A DNA stretch of 64,000 nt from Streptomyces mexicanus. GTDB taxonomy: Bacteria; Actinomycetota; Actinomycetes; Streptomycetales; Streptomycetaceae. The DNA lies in NCBI RefSeq assembly GCF_902506575.1, contig NZ_LR732544.1:4949458-5013457 (forward strand), given 5' to 3'. The stretch's first letter is position 1; every line of letters begins with the position of its first letter. Below are positions 34,385-42,601 of the stretch, piece by piece. Made by a program: the position numbers and the translations under genes. Under the pieces are notes generated by a model. The model did no database searches. It had not been told where the DNA came from and worked only from the letters and a program-made list of their open reading frames with translations.

Positions 34385-35005
34385 CTACCCGGACACCGCG
34401 CCCAGCCCCTGCAGCAGGACCTGGGTGAACCTGCGCACCCACTCCTCGTCCGCCGGTTCCGCGCTGACCAGGGTGCGGTGGACCACCGCACCCGCCACCA
34501 CGTCGAAGATGAGGTCGGCGGTGCGGGCCGCGGTCTCGGCGTCGTCCTCCCGGGGCAGTTCGCCGCGTGCCTGGGCGCGGGCCCGGCCCTGCAGGACCAG
34601 CCGTTTTTGGCGGTCCACGATCGAGGTGCGGATCCGTTCCCGCAGCGCCTCGTCGCGGGTGGACTCGGCGACGACGGCCATCAGGCCGCTGCGGGCCTCC
34701 GGGCGGGCCAGGATCGCCGCGAACTGCAGCACCACGCCCTCGATGTCGGCGGCCAGGCTGCCGCGGTCGGGCAGGCGCAGTTCGTCGAAGAGTTCGGCGA
34801 CCGCGTCCACGACGAGTTCGTTCTTGCCCGCCCAGCGCCGGTACAGCGTCGTCTTGGCAACCCCGGCGCGGCCGGCGACGTCCCCCAGGGTGAGCTTCGA
34901 CCAGCCCAGCTCCACCAGGGCCGCGCGGGTGGCGGCCAGGATCGCCGCGTCCGCGGCGGCGCTGCGCGGACGGCCGGCGCGGGCGTGCGGGGTGCGGCTC
35001 TGCAT
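34385..35005 (-). CDS. TetR family transcriptional regulator
   Basis: This 206-residue regulator has the TetR DNA-binding region LTLGDVAGRAGVAKTTLYRR (about residues 38-57) and an all-helical ligand domain of the TetR_C type common in Streptomyces. It is convergent with icmA and may act on the palindrome at 32539. Its own promoter region carries CGCTACG-N3-CGTAGCG, a possible autoregulatory site. ATG at 35005. Confidence 0.9.
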   Translation of the reverse strand: MQSRTPHARAGRPRSAAADAAILAATRAALVELGWSKLTLGDVAGRAGVAKTTLYRRWAGKNELVVDAVAELFDELRLPDRGSLAADIEGVVLQFAAILARPEARSGLMAVVAESTRDEALRERIRTSIVDRQKRLVLQGRARAQARGELPREDDAETAARTADLIFDVVAGAVVHRTLVSAEPADEEWVRRFTQVLLQGLGAVSG

Positions 35006-35070
35006 CCCTTGACCATAACCGGAGGGAAACCGGGCGGTTCCGTGTGGTGGTGAGGGAGATCACCGGCCGG

Positions 35071-35122
35071 CGCTTTCGCGGAGGCGTCGCCTGCCATTAC
35101 GCTACGGGTCGTAGCGAAAGCG
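35071..35122. promoter_or_regulatory. Nested dyads upstream of the TetR gene
   Basis: CGCTACG-GGT-CGTAGCG (35100-35116) lies inside a wider pair, CGCTTTCG (35071-35078) and CGAAAGCG (35115-35122). It sits in the 339-bp divergent gap 35006-35344 between the TetR gene and the thioredoxin-TPR gene, in which I see no gene. The inner dyad is a likely repressor site. Confidence 0.5.
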
Positions 35123-35344
35123 TGGGCCGAGGCCCGCGCCCGAGCGACGACCACACAGCACCACGCACAGCGACACGCACACATCGTCACGCGGCCGGCG
35201 CGGCACGACCCGCCCGCGTGACGGCACGGCGGCACCGCGCACGGCTCGGGCACCCGGTGGGGACCAGGCGCCCGGCACGGCCGGCCGGTAGCGGCTTTGA
35301 CGGCGGTTTTCACTCAGAGAGGCGGAACGGGGGAGGATGGACGC

Positions 35345-36310
35345 ATGCAGCCACGGAACATGTCCATGAGCGGCGTCGTCGACCTCGCCGCGGTGAAGGC
35401 GGCCCAGGAGGCCAAGGCGAAGGCGGAGCAGGCACGCGCCCAGGCCGCCCGGGAGGGTGGAACCGGCGCCGTCTCCCCGGCCGACCTCGTCATCGACGTC
35501 AGCGAGGCCACCTTCGAACGCGACGTCCTGCAGCGCTCCGCCGAGGTGCCGGTCGTCATCGACTTCTGGGCCGAGTGGTGCCAGCCCTGCAAGCAGCTGA
35601 GCCCGGTCCTGGAGCGGCTGGCCGTCGAGTACAACGGGCGCTTCCTCCTCGCCAAGATCGACGTCGACGCCAACCAGCTGCTGATGCAGCAGTTCGGGAT
35701 CCAGGGGATCCCCGCGGTCTTCGCGGTGGTCGCCGGCCAGGCCCTGCCCCTGTTCCAGGGTGCGGCGGGCGAGGCGCAGATCCGGCAGACGCTGGACCAG
35801 CTGGTGCAGGTCGCCGAGCAGCGCTTCGGCCTGACCGGCCTGACCGTCGACGCGGAGGCGGAGCCGGGCGCCCAGCCGCAGCAGCCGGCCGGCCCCCACG
35901 ACGCGGCGCTGAACGCCGCGGCGCAGGCCCTGGACGCCGGTGACCTGGGCGGCGCCATCCAGGCGTACAAGAACGTACTGGCCGACGACCCGGCCCACCC
36001 GGAGGCCAAACTGGGCCTCGCGCAGGCCGAGTTGCTCCAGCGGGTGCAGGGCATGGACCCGCAGAAGGTGCGTCAGGAGGCGGCCGGGAAGCCGTCCGAC
36101 GTGGCGGCGCAGATCGCCGCCGCCGACCTGGACCTGGTGGGCGGGCACGTGGAGGACGCCTTCGGGCGGCTCATCGACACGGTGCAGCGCACGGCGGGTG
36201 AGGACCGGGACGCGGCGCGGCTGCGGCTGCTGGAGCTGTTCGAGGTCGTCGGCGCCGAGGACCCCCGGGTGACGGCGGCCCGACGGGCGCTCGCCCGGGC
36301 GCTGTTCTGA
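35345..36310 (+). CDS. Thioredoxin-TPR protein (CnoX/YbbN-like)
   Basis: This 321-residue cytoplasmic protein has a charged Ala/Glu/Lys leader. A thioredoxin domain (residues about 50-160) follows, with the site FWAEWCQPCKQLSP. The rest is a helical tetratricopeptide region with two or more repeats (AQALDAGDLGGAIQAYKNVL; ADDPAHPEAKLGLAQAELL). The layout matches YbbN/CnoX co-chaperones. The active site is CQPC rather than CGPC. ATG at 35345. A hairpin follows at 36349. Confidence 0.9.
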   Translation: MQPRNMSMSGVVDLAAVKAAQEAKAKAEQARAQAAREGGTGAVSPADLVIDVSEATFERDVLQRSAEVPVVIDFWAEWCQPCKQLSPVLERLAVEYNGRFLLAKIDVDANQLLMQQFGIQGIPAVFAVVAGQALPLFQGAAGEAQIRQTLDQLVQVAEQRFGLTGLTVDAEAEPGAQPQQPAGPHDAALNAAAQALDAGDLGGAIQAYKNVLADDPAHPEAKLGLAQAELLQRVQGMDPQKVRQEAAGKPSDVAAQIAAADLDLVGGHVEDAFGRLIDTVQRTAGEDRDAARLRLLELFEVVGAEDPRVTAARRALARALF

Positions 36311-36348
36311 GCCCGGTGAGGACCGGTCTGCTGACCAGTCGTTAAACG

Positions 36349-36369
36349 CCCGGGCATGTGATGCCCGGG
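36349..36369 (+). terminator. Terminator after the thioredoxin-TPR gene
   Basis: CCCGGGCAT-GTG-ATGCCCGGG is a perfect 9-bp stem with a 3-nt loop, 38 bp after the stop codon. It opens a 649-bp gap (36311-36959) that contains two TTACT/AGTAA dyads and the promoter of the DUF6230 operon, but no gene that I can support. Confidence 0.7.
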
Positions 36370-36436
36370 TGAAAGATCTGCCGACACGTCGTCACAGCGG
36401 CCGCGCTTTACCAAAACTTGGTCATCGCGGCCGCTG

Positions 36437-36449
36437 TTACTGCAAGTAA
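36437..36449. promoter_or_regulatory. TTACT-N3-AGTAA dyad
   Basis: TTACTGCAAGTAA is a dyad with a 3-nt spacer, 510 bp upstream of the DUF6230 gene. Alone it is weak, but a stronger relative lies 114 bp downstream. Confidence 0.4.
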
Positions 36450-36563
36450 GTCCCGGCCGTTGATGTGCCCGCTTCCGTCCGGGCATCGACAGTTTTGTCC
36501 TGGCCTTTGTTACCACCGAGTGTCGCCGTTCGGGATCGGTCTGTCGTCACGCGGTTATCCGGC

Positions 36564-36581
36564 CGTTACTAGTGAGTAACG
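36564..36581. promoter_or_regulatory. CGTTACT-N4-AGTAACG dyad
   Basis: A perfect 7-bp dyad with the spacer AGTG lies about 380 bp upstream of the DUF6230 operon. It shares TTACT...AGTAA arms with the site at 36437. A common regulator of the operon is plausible. Confidence 0.5.
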
Positions 36582-36959
36582 AACCCCCTTGTGCGGGCGG
36601 CGAGAATGCACCACGATCGGCCACGCTCGGTCCATTCCCGTACCCCGACAGCCAATCGGGTCACGGGATGTCTGGGTCCCCACCGAGCAGAACCGGCGGC
36701 AGTGGCGCCGGCTCTTGGACAGGGGGGTCTTCGCCGGCCGGCGAAGCCTGTCCAGCAGGGTTGTGCGTGATGCGTGTCAGGCGCGACCAGTGGTTGTCGC
36801 TCGGGGGTGATCGCCGGTGATTCGGGCGCGGTACGCGCCACCGAGCGCGGGCGCTCTCCTTCCCGAGGACGTAGCACTTCTCCCATCCCTGCCCGGCTTC
36901 CAGCCGCCGACCGGGGGCTGAGCCGAGGCCAGGAGATGTACGTCCGAGAAGGAGGAAAT

Positions 36960-37613
36960 ATGGAGTCCCAGGTGCGTGGCGGGACCAGATGGAAGCGGTT
37001 CGCTGTGGTGATGGTGCCCAGCGTGGCCGCGACGGCGGCGATAGGCGTGGCGCTGGCGCAGGGTGCGCTCGCCGCGTCGTTCAGTGTGTCGGGCCAGTCG
37101 TTCAAGGTGACGGCCAAGTCGCTCGAGGGCACGGGCTTCGAGCAGTACGGCGCGATCGATTCGGGCTACACCCTCACCGGTGAGAAGGCAGATCACCCGG
37201 TCGCGGTCTCGGCGTTCAGCGAGGCGCGCATCCAGAAGCTCTGCCAGTCCGTCGTCACTCCGGTCCCGCTGTTCGGAGGAGCCGTCAGCCTGACGCTGAC
37301 GGCGGGTGACAGCACCGACCAGCAGCGGCAGGTCTACGCCAAGAACCTGTACATCGACGTCGAGGACCTCGGTGCCGACGCCACGTTCCGCAACATCGAC
37401 ATCGGTGTGGCCGCGAAGGACGCCAAGAAGGGTCCCGGCCTCAACCAGGACGAAGTGGCGAACAAGAAGACGAATCCCTACGGCTTCGCCCAGCAGGCCG
37501 AGTCGGCGACCCTGACCGATGTGAAGCAGACGGCGTGGGCGACCACCGCCGGAACCTTCAAGCTGCCGGGGCTGCACATGAAGCTGCAGACGGGCAAGCA
37601 CGAGTGCTACTGA
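36960..37613 (+). CDS. DUF6230 family exported protein
   Basis: This 217-residue protein has an N-terminal hydrophobic export or anchor segment (about residues 13-38, ending GALAASFSVSG). A Val/Thr/Lys-rich extracellular domain follows, containing SFKVTAKSLEGTGFEQYGAI and a C-terminal LPGLHMKLQTGKHECY. It belongs to the Streptomyces family once mislabelled cholesterol esterase. The GAAGGAGGAA site before ATG at 36960 is very strong, implying high expression. It is the first gene of a three-gene operon with DUF6114 and a repeat-rich surface protein whose C-terminus resembles this one (LHVPGMHLYT). Confidence 0.85.
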   Translation: MESQVRGGTRWKRFAVVMVPSVAATAAIGVALAQGALAASFSVSGQSFKVTAKSLEGTGFEQYGAIDSGYTLTGEKADHPVAVSAFSEARIQKLCQSVVTPVPLFGGAVSLTLTAGDSTDQQRQVYAKNLYIDVEDLGADATFRNIDIGVAAKDAKKGPGLNQDEVANKKTNPYGFAQQAESATLTDVKQTAWATTAGTFKLPGLHMKLQTGKHECY

Positions 37614-37741
37614 GCACTCGGTGACGGGCGGGGGAGCCGACGGCGCCCCCGCCCGTTCCGCCTCCTGCCGCTCCTTCACACACCCCCCACACCACCCACG
37701 TACCACCCTTCACAGCAAGCCGCACCAGGGAGCTGTTTTCC

Positions 37742-38290
37742 ATGAGCGCCGAGACTTCCGCCGTACCCGGCCAGTTCACCCGCCGGAGGCTGCAGTTCCG
37801 CGCCTGGCGGGGCACGCGACCGTTCTGGGCCGGTCTGCTCGTCCTGCTCGGCGGCTTTCCGATCATCTACTTCCCGTACGCCCATCTCCAGCTCGGCCAC
37901 CTGACCCTGGCGATGGCCACCACCGCGGGAGCCGGCTCCCTGATCATCGGCGTGCTGCTCATCGTCCTGGGCATCAGCCTGTGGTTCCAGAAGCACATCC
38001 GGGTCTTCGCGGGCGTCGCGTCGATCCTGCTGGCGCTGGTGTCCATCCCCGTGTCGAACTTCGGCGGCTTCGTCATCGGCTTCCTGCTCGCCCTCGTCGG
38101 CGGTGCGCTGGCCGTGTCGTGGGCGCCGGGTGTGCCGCCCGCGCCGGAGGACGCGCAGGAGACCGGCCGGGGGCAGGGCGGTGCTCCCGATGCCGCGCCC
38201 GGCCCGGTGGGGAACGGGACGAACCAGTCGAACGACCTGTCAGGAACGAGCCCGGCCAACGGGGCGAACGGGAGGCACAGTGCCGGCTGA
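37742..38290 (+). CDS. DUF6114 family membrane protein
   Basis: This 182-residue protein has four hydrophobic segments (about 30-46, 55-80, 85-103 and 105-123) after a basic N-terminus (RRRLQFRAWRGTRPFWAG). A hydrophilic, Pro/Ala/Asn-rich tail follows. The function is unknown. It sits between the DUF6230 gene and the repeat protein gene, whose GTG start lies inside its last codons (11-bp overlap). Translational coupling argues that membrane and exported proteins work together. Confidence 0.87.
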   Translation: MSAETSAVPGQFTRRRLQFRAWRGTRPFWAGLLVLLGGFPIIYFPYAHLQLGHLTLAMATTAGAGSLIIGVLLIVLGISLWFQKHIRVFAGVASILLALVSIPVSNFGGFVIGFLLALVGGALAVSWAPGVPPAPEDAQETGRGQGGAPDAAPGPVGNGTNQSNDLSGTSPANGANGRHSAG

Positions 38291-39710
38291 CGAGGTGACC
38301 CACGGGGCGGATGCGGACAGGTCCCGTGCGAGAACCGGGGCGCGCCACGCGGCCCCCAGGAAGCCACTGTTCACCAGGTTCCACATGCCGGCCGGCAAGG
38401 CGATCGCCATGGCGGCGATGCCGACGGCGGTCATCGTCGGGATGGGCTTCACGTCCTCGCTCGCCCTGGCGGACAACAACACCCCGGCGCCGTCCGCCAA
38501 GAGCCTGACCGCGGACGAGTACAAGGACTGCGTGGCGGCGCTCGGCGACGGCAAGGACAAGACCGCTGCCTCGCCCACGCCGTCGGCCTCCGCGAGCGCC
38601 GACGACTCCGCCGAGGACGGCAAGGACACCAAGGACGGCAAGGACGCCTCCTCCGGGCCGACCCCGTCGGCGACGGCCTCCACGGGCAAGCCCGGGCAGT
38701 CCGCGACCGGCGACCGGACGGATGACGCCGCCACGGACGGCGCGGACAAGGCTTCGGGCACCTCCTCCTCGGACACGGCCTCTTCGCCGGCTTCAGGTGC
38801 CGACGACAAGGCCGCAGCGCCCACCGCCTCCGCCACGCCGTCCCCCTCGGCCACCGCGGGCAAGGGCGGCGGACTGCTGGGCGGGCTCGGCGACGCGCTC
38901 GGGGACCTGCTGGGCGGCGGCACGCACACGGACGCGCAGACGACGCCCTCCGCCTCCGCCACGCCCTCCGCGGGCGCGACCGACAGCGTGACCGGGACGG
39001 TGAAGGACACCACCGAGAAGGTCACCGGCACCGTCGATGAGACGGTGAAGGACACCACCGGCACCGCGTCCGAGGCGGCGGGCGACGTCACCGGCACCGT
39101 CAAGGACACCACCGGCAAGCTCACGGACACCGCCGGCAAGCTCGCGGACACCGTCAAGGACACCGCGGGTGCGGCCACCGGCTCGGCGAGCCCGAGTCCG
39201 TCGGCGAGTGCGTCCACCGACCCGGAGAACTGCCCCAAGGCCACCGACGCCCAGGGCGGCGTGGACAACACGGTGCCCCTGGCCGACGACCCCTGGTACC
39301 TGGACGCCAGCTCCCTGCTGCTCAAGGGCGCCGAGTACAAGGGCGTCGTGGAGGTGAGGACCGCGAGCGGCGCCGTCAAGAAGGTGCTGAAGTACGTCAT
39401 CTCCGACGGCACCGACATCGGCGATCTGCACCAGACGGTGAAGGACAAGCAGGCCGGCAAGACCTACCACGTGCAGGCCGCCAAGGGCTCGATGTCCACG
39501 ATCACCGGCGGGCAGACGGTGATGTACACCGAGTCCATCTCCGGCAATCTGCTCGGCCTGATCCCCGTGACCTTCAGCCCGGACAGCCCGCCCCCGCTGA
39601 ACATCCCGATCATCTACTTCACCAAGGTGCACGTGGTGCAGGCGGCCCAGTTCGGCGGCAACCTGCACGTGCCCGGCATGCACCTGTACACCACCGACGG
39701 GATCGGCTGA
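38280..39710 (+). CDS. Exported repeat-rich protein of the DUF6230/DUF6114 operon
   Basis: This 476-residue protein has a hydrophobic export segment at about residues 41-66 (IAMAAMPTAVIVGMGFTSSL). A low-complexity Ser/Ala/Thr/Asp-rich stretch (about 90-235) includes a Gly/Leu patch, GGGLLGGLGDALGDLLGGG. Then come 11-residue LEA-like repeats (VTGTVKDTTEK, VTGTVDETVKD, LADTVKDTAGA; about 240-300). A folded C-terminal domain ends NLHVPGMHLYTTDGIG. The GTG at 38280 follows GGGAGG. The layout suggests a disordered stalk carrying an extracellular domain. I know of no assigned function. Confidence 0.85.
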   Translation: MPADEVTHGADADRSRARTGARHAAPRKPLFTRFHMPAGKAIAMAAMPTAVIVGMGFTSSLALADNNTPAPSAKSLTADEYKDCVAALGDGKDKTAASPTPSASASADDSAEDGKDTKDGKDASSGPTPSATASTGKPGQSATGDRTDDAATDGADKASGTSSSDTASSPASGADDKAAAPTASATPSPSATAGKGGGLLGGLGDALGDLLGGGTHTDAQTTPSASATPSAGATDSVTGTVKDTTEKVTGTVDETVKDTTGTASEAAGDVTGTVKDTTGKLTDTAGKLADTVKDTAGAATGSASPSPSASASTDPENCPKATDAQGGVDNTVPLADDPWYLDASSLLLKGAEYKGVVEVRTASGAVKKVLKYVISDGTDIGDLHQTVKDKQAGKTYHVQAAKGSMSTITGGQTVMYTESISGNLLGLIPVTFSPDSPPPLNIPIIYFTKVHVVQAAQFGGNLHVPGMHLYTTDGIG

Positions 39711-39768
39711 GCGGTCCGCCGCCCGGCCGTCCCGAGCCGCGCACGGACCGCCGCCGCAACCGGCCGCA

Positions 39769-39816
39769 CACGTCGAGGGCGCCCCCGCCGATCCCGGCAG
39801 GGGCGCCCTCGACGTG
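39769..39816. terminator. Strong bidirectional terminator
   Basis: A perfect 17-bp stem (39769-39785 with 39800-39816) encloses a 14-nt loop, between the convergent repeat-protein and pyruvate kinase genes. It ends 12 bp from the pyruvate kinase stop. Confidence 0.8.
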
Positions 39817-39828
39817 ACTCTCGCGCCG

Positions 39829-41259
39829 TCAGTCGCGCGCGGTGTTGCCCAGGTGGTGGACACGGACCATGTTGGTGGTGCCGGGGACGCCGGGCGGGGA
39901 GCCGGCGGTGATGACCACGACGTCGCCCTCGTTGAACCGCTTGAGCTTGATCAGCTCCTGGTCGACCAGGTCGACCATCTCGTCGGTGCTGGCGACGAAC
40001 GGCACGACGTGCGGCTCCACGCCCCAGCTGAGCGCCAGCTGGTTGCGGGTGGACTCGTCGGTGGTGAACGCCAGGATCGGCTGGGCCGCGCGGTAGCGGG
40101 ACAGCCGGCGGGCCGTGTCACCGGACTGGGTGAAGGCCACCAGGCCCTTGCCGCCGAGGAAGTCGGCGATCTCGGCCGCGGCGCGGGCCACCGAACCGCC
40201 CTGCGTGCGCGGCTTCTTGCCCGGGACCAGCGGCTGCAGGCCCTTGGACAGCAGCTCCTCCTCGGCCGCGGTGACGATCTTCGACATCGTCTTGACGGTC
40301 TCGATCGGGTACGCGCCGACGGAGGACTCCGCGCTCAGCATGACCGCGTCCGCGCCGTCCAGGATCGCGTTGGCCACGTCGGAGGCCTCGGCGCGGGTCG
40401 GGCGGGAGTTGGTGATCATCGACTCCATCATCTGGGTCGCCACGATCACCGGCTTGGCGTTGCGCCGGCACAGCTCGATCAGGCGCTTCTGCACCATCGG
40501 GACCTTCTCCAGCGGGTACTCCACCGCCAGGTCGCCGCGGGCCACCATCACGCCGTCGAACGCCATCACGACGTCCTGCATGTTCTCCACCGCCTGCGGC
40601 TTCTCCACCTTGGCGATGACCGGGACGCGGCGGCCCTCCTCGTCCATGACGCGGTGGACGTCGGCGACGTCCTTGGCGTCCCGGACGAAGGACAGGGCGA
40701 CCATGTCGCAGCCCATGCGCAGCGCGAAGCGCAGGTCCTCGACGTCCTTGTCGGACAGCGCGGGGACGTTCACCGCCGCGCCGGGCAGGTTGATGCCCTT
40801 GTGGTCGGAGACCACGCCGCCCTCGATGACGATCGTCCGCACCCGCGGGCCCTCGACGTCGACGACCTTCAGCTCGACGTTGCCGTCGTTGATGAGGATC
40901 TGGTCGCCGCGCGAGACGTCGCCCGGCAGGCCCTTGTACGTCGTGCCGCAGATCTGCTTGTCGCCCGGGACGTCCTCGGTGGTGATGGTGAACTCGTCAC
41001 CGCGCTCCAGCTCCACCGGGCCCTCGGCGAAGGTCTCCAGGCGGATCTTCGGGCCCTGGAGGTCGGCGAGGACGGCGACGGCCCGGCCGGTCTCCTTGGC
41101 CGCGGCCCGGACCCGGTCGTAGCGGCCCTGGTGCTCGGCGTGGGTGCCGTGGCTGAAGTTGAAGCGGGCCACGTTCATGCCGGCTTCGATCAGGGACACG
41201 AGCATCTCGTGGGAGTCGACCGCGGGGCCGAGAGTACAGACGATTTTCGAACGGCGCAT
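39829..41259 (-). CDS. pyk: Pyruvate kinase
   Basis: This 476-residue glycolytic enzyme makes pyruvate and ATP from phosphoenolpyruvate and ADP. Visible motifs are RRSKIVCTLGPA at the start, NVARFNFSHG, LADLQGPKIRLE, the metal-binding VIAKVEKPQAVENM, MVARGDLAVE and ATQMMESMITNSRPTRAE. The C-terminal allosteric domain closes with GDVVVITAGSPPG. It is a standard bacterial type II enzyme. It is followed upstream on the same strand by ackA and pta, so pyruvate formation and acetate overflow genes are grouped. Confidence 0.97.
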   Translation of the reverse strand: MRRSKIVCTLGPAVDSHEMLVSLIEAGMNVARFNFSHGTHAEHQGRYDRVRAAAKETGRAVAVLADLQGPKIRLETFAEGPVELERGDEFTITTEDVPGDKQICGTTYKGLPGDVSRGDQILINDGNVELKVVDVEGPRVRTIVIEGGVVSDHKGINLPGAAVNVPALSDKDVEDLRFALRMGCDMVALSFVRDAKDVADVHRVMDEEGRRVPVIAKVEKPQAVENMQDVVMAFDGVMVARGDLAVEYPLEKVPMVQKRLIELCRRNAKPVIVATQMMESMITNSRPTRAEASDVANAILDGADAVMLSAESSVGAYPIETVKTMSKIVTAAEEELLSKGLQPLVPGKKPRTQGGSVARAAAEIADFLGGKGLVAFTQSGDTARRLSRYRAAQPILAFTTDESTRNQLALSWGVEPHVVPFVASTDEMVDLVDQELIKLKRFNEGDVVVITAGSPPGVPGTTNMVRVHHLGNTARD

Positions 41260-41354
41260 GGGGCGATCCTATCGGTTTGTTTCGCTGCGGAATATTCCGT
41301 CTGGCGGAAAATACAAATGGGCGCGTCCGCGCTCAGGCGAGTGCCGGTCGAATT

Positions 41355-42563
41355 TCAGGCGGCCTTTCCGACCAGTGCGTAGGTCTGCGTGGCGATCTCC
41401 ATTTCCTCGTCCGTCGGAACCACGGCCACGGCCACCCGGGCGCCCTCGGGCGAGATCAGCCGCGCCTCGTCGCCGCGGCGGGCGTTGCGGTCCTCGTCGA
41501 CCGCCAGGCCCAGCCCCTCCAGGCCCGCCCCCGCCGCCGCGCGCACGAAGTCGGCGTTCTCCCCGACACCCGCCGTGAAGGCGACCGCGTCCACCGTGCC
41601 GAGTACCGCGTAATACGCGCCGATGTACTTCTTCAGCCGGTGGATGTAGATCTCGAACGCGAGCCGCGCCTGCTCGTCGCCCTCGTCCATCCGGCGCCGT
41701 ATCTCCCGCATGTCGTTGTCGCCGCACAGACCGAACAGACCGCTGCTCTTGTTGAGAAGAGTGTCGATCTCGTCCATGGACATTCCGCCAACCCGCTGCA
41801 AATGGAAGATGACGGCCGGGTCCAGGTCACCGGAACGGGTGCCCATCACCAGGCCCTCCAGCGGGGTGAGCCCCATGGAGGTGTCCACGCACACCCCGCC
41901 GCGCACCGCCGAGGCCGACGCGCCGTTGCCCAGGTGCAGCACGATCACGTTGACGTCCTCGGGCGCCTTGCCCAGCAGCTTCGCCGTCGCGCGGGAGACG
42001 TAGGCGTGCGAGGTGCCGTGGAAGCCGTAGCGCCGCACCCGGTACCGGTCGGCGATCTTGGTGTCGATGGCGTAGCGGGCCGCGGACTCCGGCATCGTGG
42101 TGTGGAAGGCGGTGTCGAAGACGGCGACCTGCGGCAGGTCCGGGCGCAGCGCCATGGCGGTGCGGATGCCGGTGAGGTTGGCCGGGTTGTGCAGCGGCGC
42201 CACCGGGATCAGCCGCTCGATCTCGGTGAGCACCTCCTCGTCGATGACGGTCGGCTCGGTGAAGAACATGCCGCCGTGCACCACCCGGTGCCCGATCGCG
42301 GCCAGCTCGGGGGAGTCCAGGCCGAGCCCGTCCTTGGCCAGCTCCTCGGAGACCGCCTTCAGGGCGGCGTCGTGGTCGGCGATGGGGCCGCTGCGCTCGT
42401 GGGTGTCGCCGGAGGTGACGCAGGTGTGCTTCAGGCGGGAGGTCTGCTCGCCGATGCGTTCGACCAGGCCGACGGCGAGCCGGCTCGCGTCGCGCATGTC
42501 GAGCAGCTGGTACTTCACCGACGAGGAGCCGGAGTTGAGGACGAGGACGCGGGTGGCGGTCAC
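41355..42563 (-). CDS. ackA: Acetate kinase
   Basis: This 402-residue enzyme interconverts acetyl phosphate and acetate with ATP. The N-terminal VLVLNSGSSSVKYQLLD is the family signature, followed by GHRVVHGG, AVFDTAFHTTMP, YGFHGTSHAYVS, HLGNGASASAV and GVGENADFVR. The GTG at 42563 places the signature 4 residues in. It ends 95 bp before pyk begins and starts 38 bp after the pta stop, consistent with a pta-ackA-pyk transcript. Confidence 0.97.
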   Translation of the reverse strand: MTATRVLVLNSGSSSVKYQLLDMRDASRLAVGLVERIGEQTSRLKHTCVTSGDTHERSGPIADHDAALKAVSEELAKDGLGLDSPELAAIGHRVVHGGMFFTEPTVIDEEVLTEIERLIPVAPLHNPANLTGIRTAMALRPDLPQVAVFDTAFHTTMPESAARYAIDTKIADRYRVRRYGFHGTSHAYVSRATAKLLGKAPEDVNVIVLHLGNGASASAVRGGVCVDTSMGLTPLEGLVMGTRSGDLDPAVIFHLQRVGGMSMDEIDTLLNKSSGLFGLCGDNDMREIRRRMDEGDEQARLAFEIYIHRLKKYIGAYYAVLGTVDAVAFTAGVGENADFVRAAAGAGLEGLGLAVDEDRNARRGDEARLISPEGARVAVAVVPTDEEMEIATQTYALVGKAA

Positions 42564-42601
42564 GGTGGGGAAAACTCTCTTCTCGGGGGTGTGCTGGGGC
42601 G

